The notes under the pieces were generated by a model. It saw nothing but the letters and a program-made list of their open reading frames with translations, was not told the origin of the DNA and ran no database searches. The position numbers and the translations under genes are program-made. From Reichenbachiella carrageenanivorans (GTDB lineage Bacteria > Bacteroidota > Bacteroidia > Cytophagales > Cyclobacteriaceae), in NCBI RefSeq assembly GCF_025639805.1, contig NZ_CP106735.1, positions 558,001 to 622,000 of the forward strand: a DNA stretch of 64,000 nt, in the 5' to 3' direction. Positions within the stretch are counted from its first letter, which is position 1. Every line of letters begins with the position of its first letter. Shown one piece after another: positions 62,913-64,000 of the stretch.

Positions 62913-64000
62913 TCAATCTACTTGCTCGTTCTTAGCTTCTTCAGCCTCGTGAGGTAGGTTAGATTCAGGTGTCTGAGACAATGGCACAGTCTGAGGAATG
63001 AAATCACCCTCAGCTCCTGGCTTACTGTAATCATATGGCCATCTGTATACTGTTGGGATCTTGCCAGGCCAGTTGCCATGTCCAGGTTCTACTGGAGTTG
63101 TCCACTCTAGCGTGTTTGATTCCCAAGGGTTTTCAGATGCTTTTCTACCTCTCCACATAGAATAGAAGAAGTTGAAAATAAACAAGAACTGCGCGCCAAA
63201 GGTAAGGATAGCTGCTACAGTCACAAACATATTCAAATCGCCAAATGAGCTAAATGCATCAAAATTGGTAAATGAATAATATCTTCTAGGAAATCCTGCA
63301 ATACCGATGTAATGCATAGGAAAAAACACCATATATACACCCACAAAAGTCAGCCAGAAATGAATGTATCCTAATTTCTCATCCATCATTCTGCCAAACA
63401 TCTTAGGATACCAATGATAGATACCTGCTACCATTCCGAAAAATGCCGAACTACCCATTACCAAGTGAAAATGAGCCACTACGAAATAAGTATCGTGAAG
63501 GAAAATATCTAAAGCAGAGTTACCTAGAAAAATACCTGTCACACCACCCGAGATAAACAACGACACAAATCCCACAGAGAATAGCATAGCTGTAGTAAAT
63601 CGAATATTACCCTTCCACAGTGTAGTGATATAGTTAAAAGCTTTGATGGCAGAAGGTACTGCAATCACAAGCGTCAAAATCATAAATATAGATCCCAAAA
63701 ATGGGCTCATACCTGTCACAAACATATGGTGTGCCCATACTACGAACGACAATACCCCAATACCCATCAATGAACCAATCATCGCTTTGTAGCCAAAAAT
63801 TGGCTTACGTGAATTGGTAGAGATAATTTCTGATGTAATACCAAAAGCAGGCATGATAATAATGTATACCTCAGGGTGTCCCAAAAACCAGAAAAGGTGC
63901 TGAAATAGAATTGGGCTACCTCCTGTATTAGGCAATGCCTCTCCTCCAATGTATATGTCTGACAAATAAAAACTTGTCCCAAATGATCTATCAAATACCA
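62913..64000 (-). CDS. ctaD: Cytochrome c oxidase subunit I, C-terminal part (cut by window edge)
   Basis: The frame remains open to the window edge; upstream of the internal TTG it reads FDRSFGTSFY, so the start lies outside. CuB and heme ligands are visible: FWFLGHPEVYI (His and Tyr), VWAHHMFV (two CuB His) and HDTYFVVAHFHLV (heme a3 and heme a His). PLSQTPESNLPHEAEEA forms the hydrophilic C terminus. The segment SDIYIGGEALPNTGGSPILF extends the usual periplasmic loop before HPEVY. It heads the visible part of the oxidase operon. Confidence 0.96.
   Translation of the reverse strand, partial: VFDRSFGTSFYLSDIYIGGEALPNTGGSPILFQHLFWFLGHPEVYIIIMPAFGITSEIISTNSRKPIFGYKAMIGSLMGIGVLSFVVWAHHMFVTGMSPFLGSIFMILTLVIAVPSAIKAFNYITTLWKGNIRFTTAMLFSVGFVSLFISGGVTGIFLGNSALDIFLHDTYFVVAHFHLVMGSSAFFGMVAGIYHWYPKMFGRMMDEKLGYIHFWLTFVGVYMVFFPMHYIGIAGFPRRYYSFTNFDAFSSFGDLNMFVTVAAILTFGAQFLFIFNFFYSMWRGRKASENPWESNTLEWTTPVEPGHGNWPGKIPTVYRWPYDYSKPGAEGDFIPQTVPLSQTPESNLPHEAEEAKNEQVD

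Noticed and set aside
1..64000. Mobile elements, CRISPR arrays, tRNA or rRNA genes
   Set aside because: No transposase or integrase motifs, no regularly spaced short repeats and no tRNA- or rRNA-like sequence were seen.

Overview
The window comes from a marine- or soil-type member of the Bacteroidota, most likely a Cytophagales-like lineage. Evidence: a SusC/SusD pair, secreted proteins ending in type IX secretion (T9SS) sorting domains, the long form of IspG typical of the phylum, a Bacteroidota-style cytochrome c oxidase cluster with two subunit III homologues, and DUF983/DUF420 neighbours. No rRNA, tRNA, CRISPR array, insertion sequence or phage gene was seen.

Positions 1-45000 form one large carbohydrate-use locus. 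The left edge holds the start of a secreted beta-helix protein and a 7TM-DISM receptor fused to a LuxR-type helix-turn-helix. A minus-strand catabolic cluster follows (1985-10352): two short-chain dehydrogenases, a beta-lactamase-fold protein without its metal ligands, an unrecognised Cys-rich protein, an acetoacetate decarboxylase homologue, a D-2-hydroxyacid dehydrogenase, a fumarylacetoacetase-family hydrolase, an aminopeptidase P and an FMN-dependent L-lactate-type dehydrogenase. Divergent from it lie a GntR-type and an AraC-type regulator, then a plus-strand operon with an alpha-L-rhamnosidase-like enzyme (GH78), a GH2 enzyme, a calcium-loop-rich secreted protein, a RhaT-like rhamnose transporter and a PL14-like lyase. 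Next, on the minus strand, come two de-esterification enzymes (NodB-type deacetylase, CE2 esterase), a two-subunit sodium:solute symporter, three large T9SS-exported multidomain proteins (652, 1254 and 2058 aa) and the SusC-SusD-lipoprotein operon.

Together these suggest capture and breakdown of an acylated, rhamnose-containing polysaccharide. SusCD and the lipoprotein bind and import it, the secreted and periplasmic enzymes deacetylate and cut it, RhaT imports rhamnose, and the cytoplasmic cluster oxidises the sugar, possibly to pyruvate and lactate. A 16-nt motif built as three tandem five-base repeats (consensus AGGACARGRCARSACA) lies upstream of four of these transcription units and may be the regulon operator. 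A shared ~180-aa module occurs five times in three neighbouring surface or secreted proteins.

Positions 45000-64000 are housekeeping: ispG with two small genes (one DUF6728-like, one MmcQ/YjbR-like), an SDR, an MlaE/MlaF-type lipid ABC transporter, a 39-aa membrane peptide gene not seen in standard gene-length searches, a large predicted outer-membrane protein overlapping an NtrY-like histidine kinase, and the cytochrome c oxidase/heme A operon, which runs off the right edge inside subunit I.
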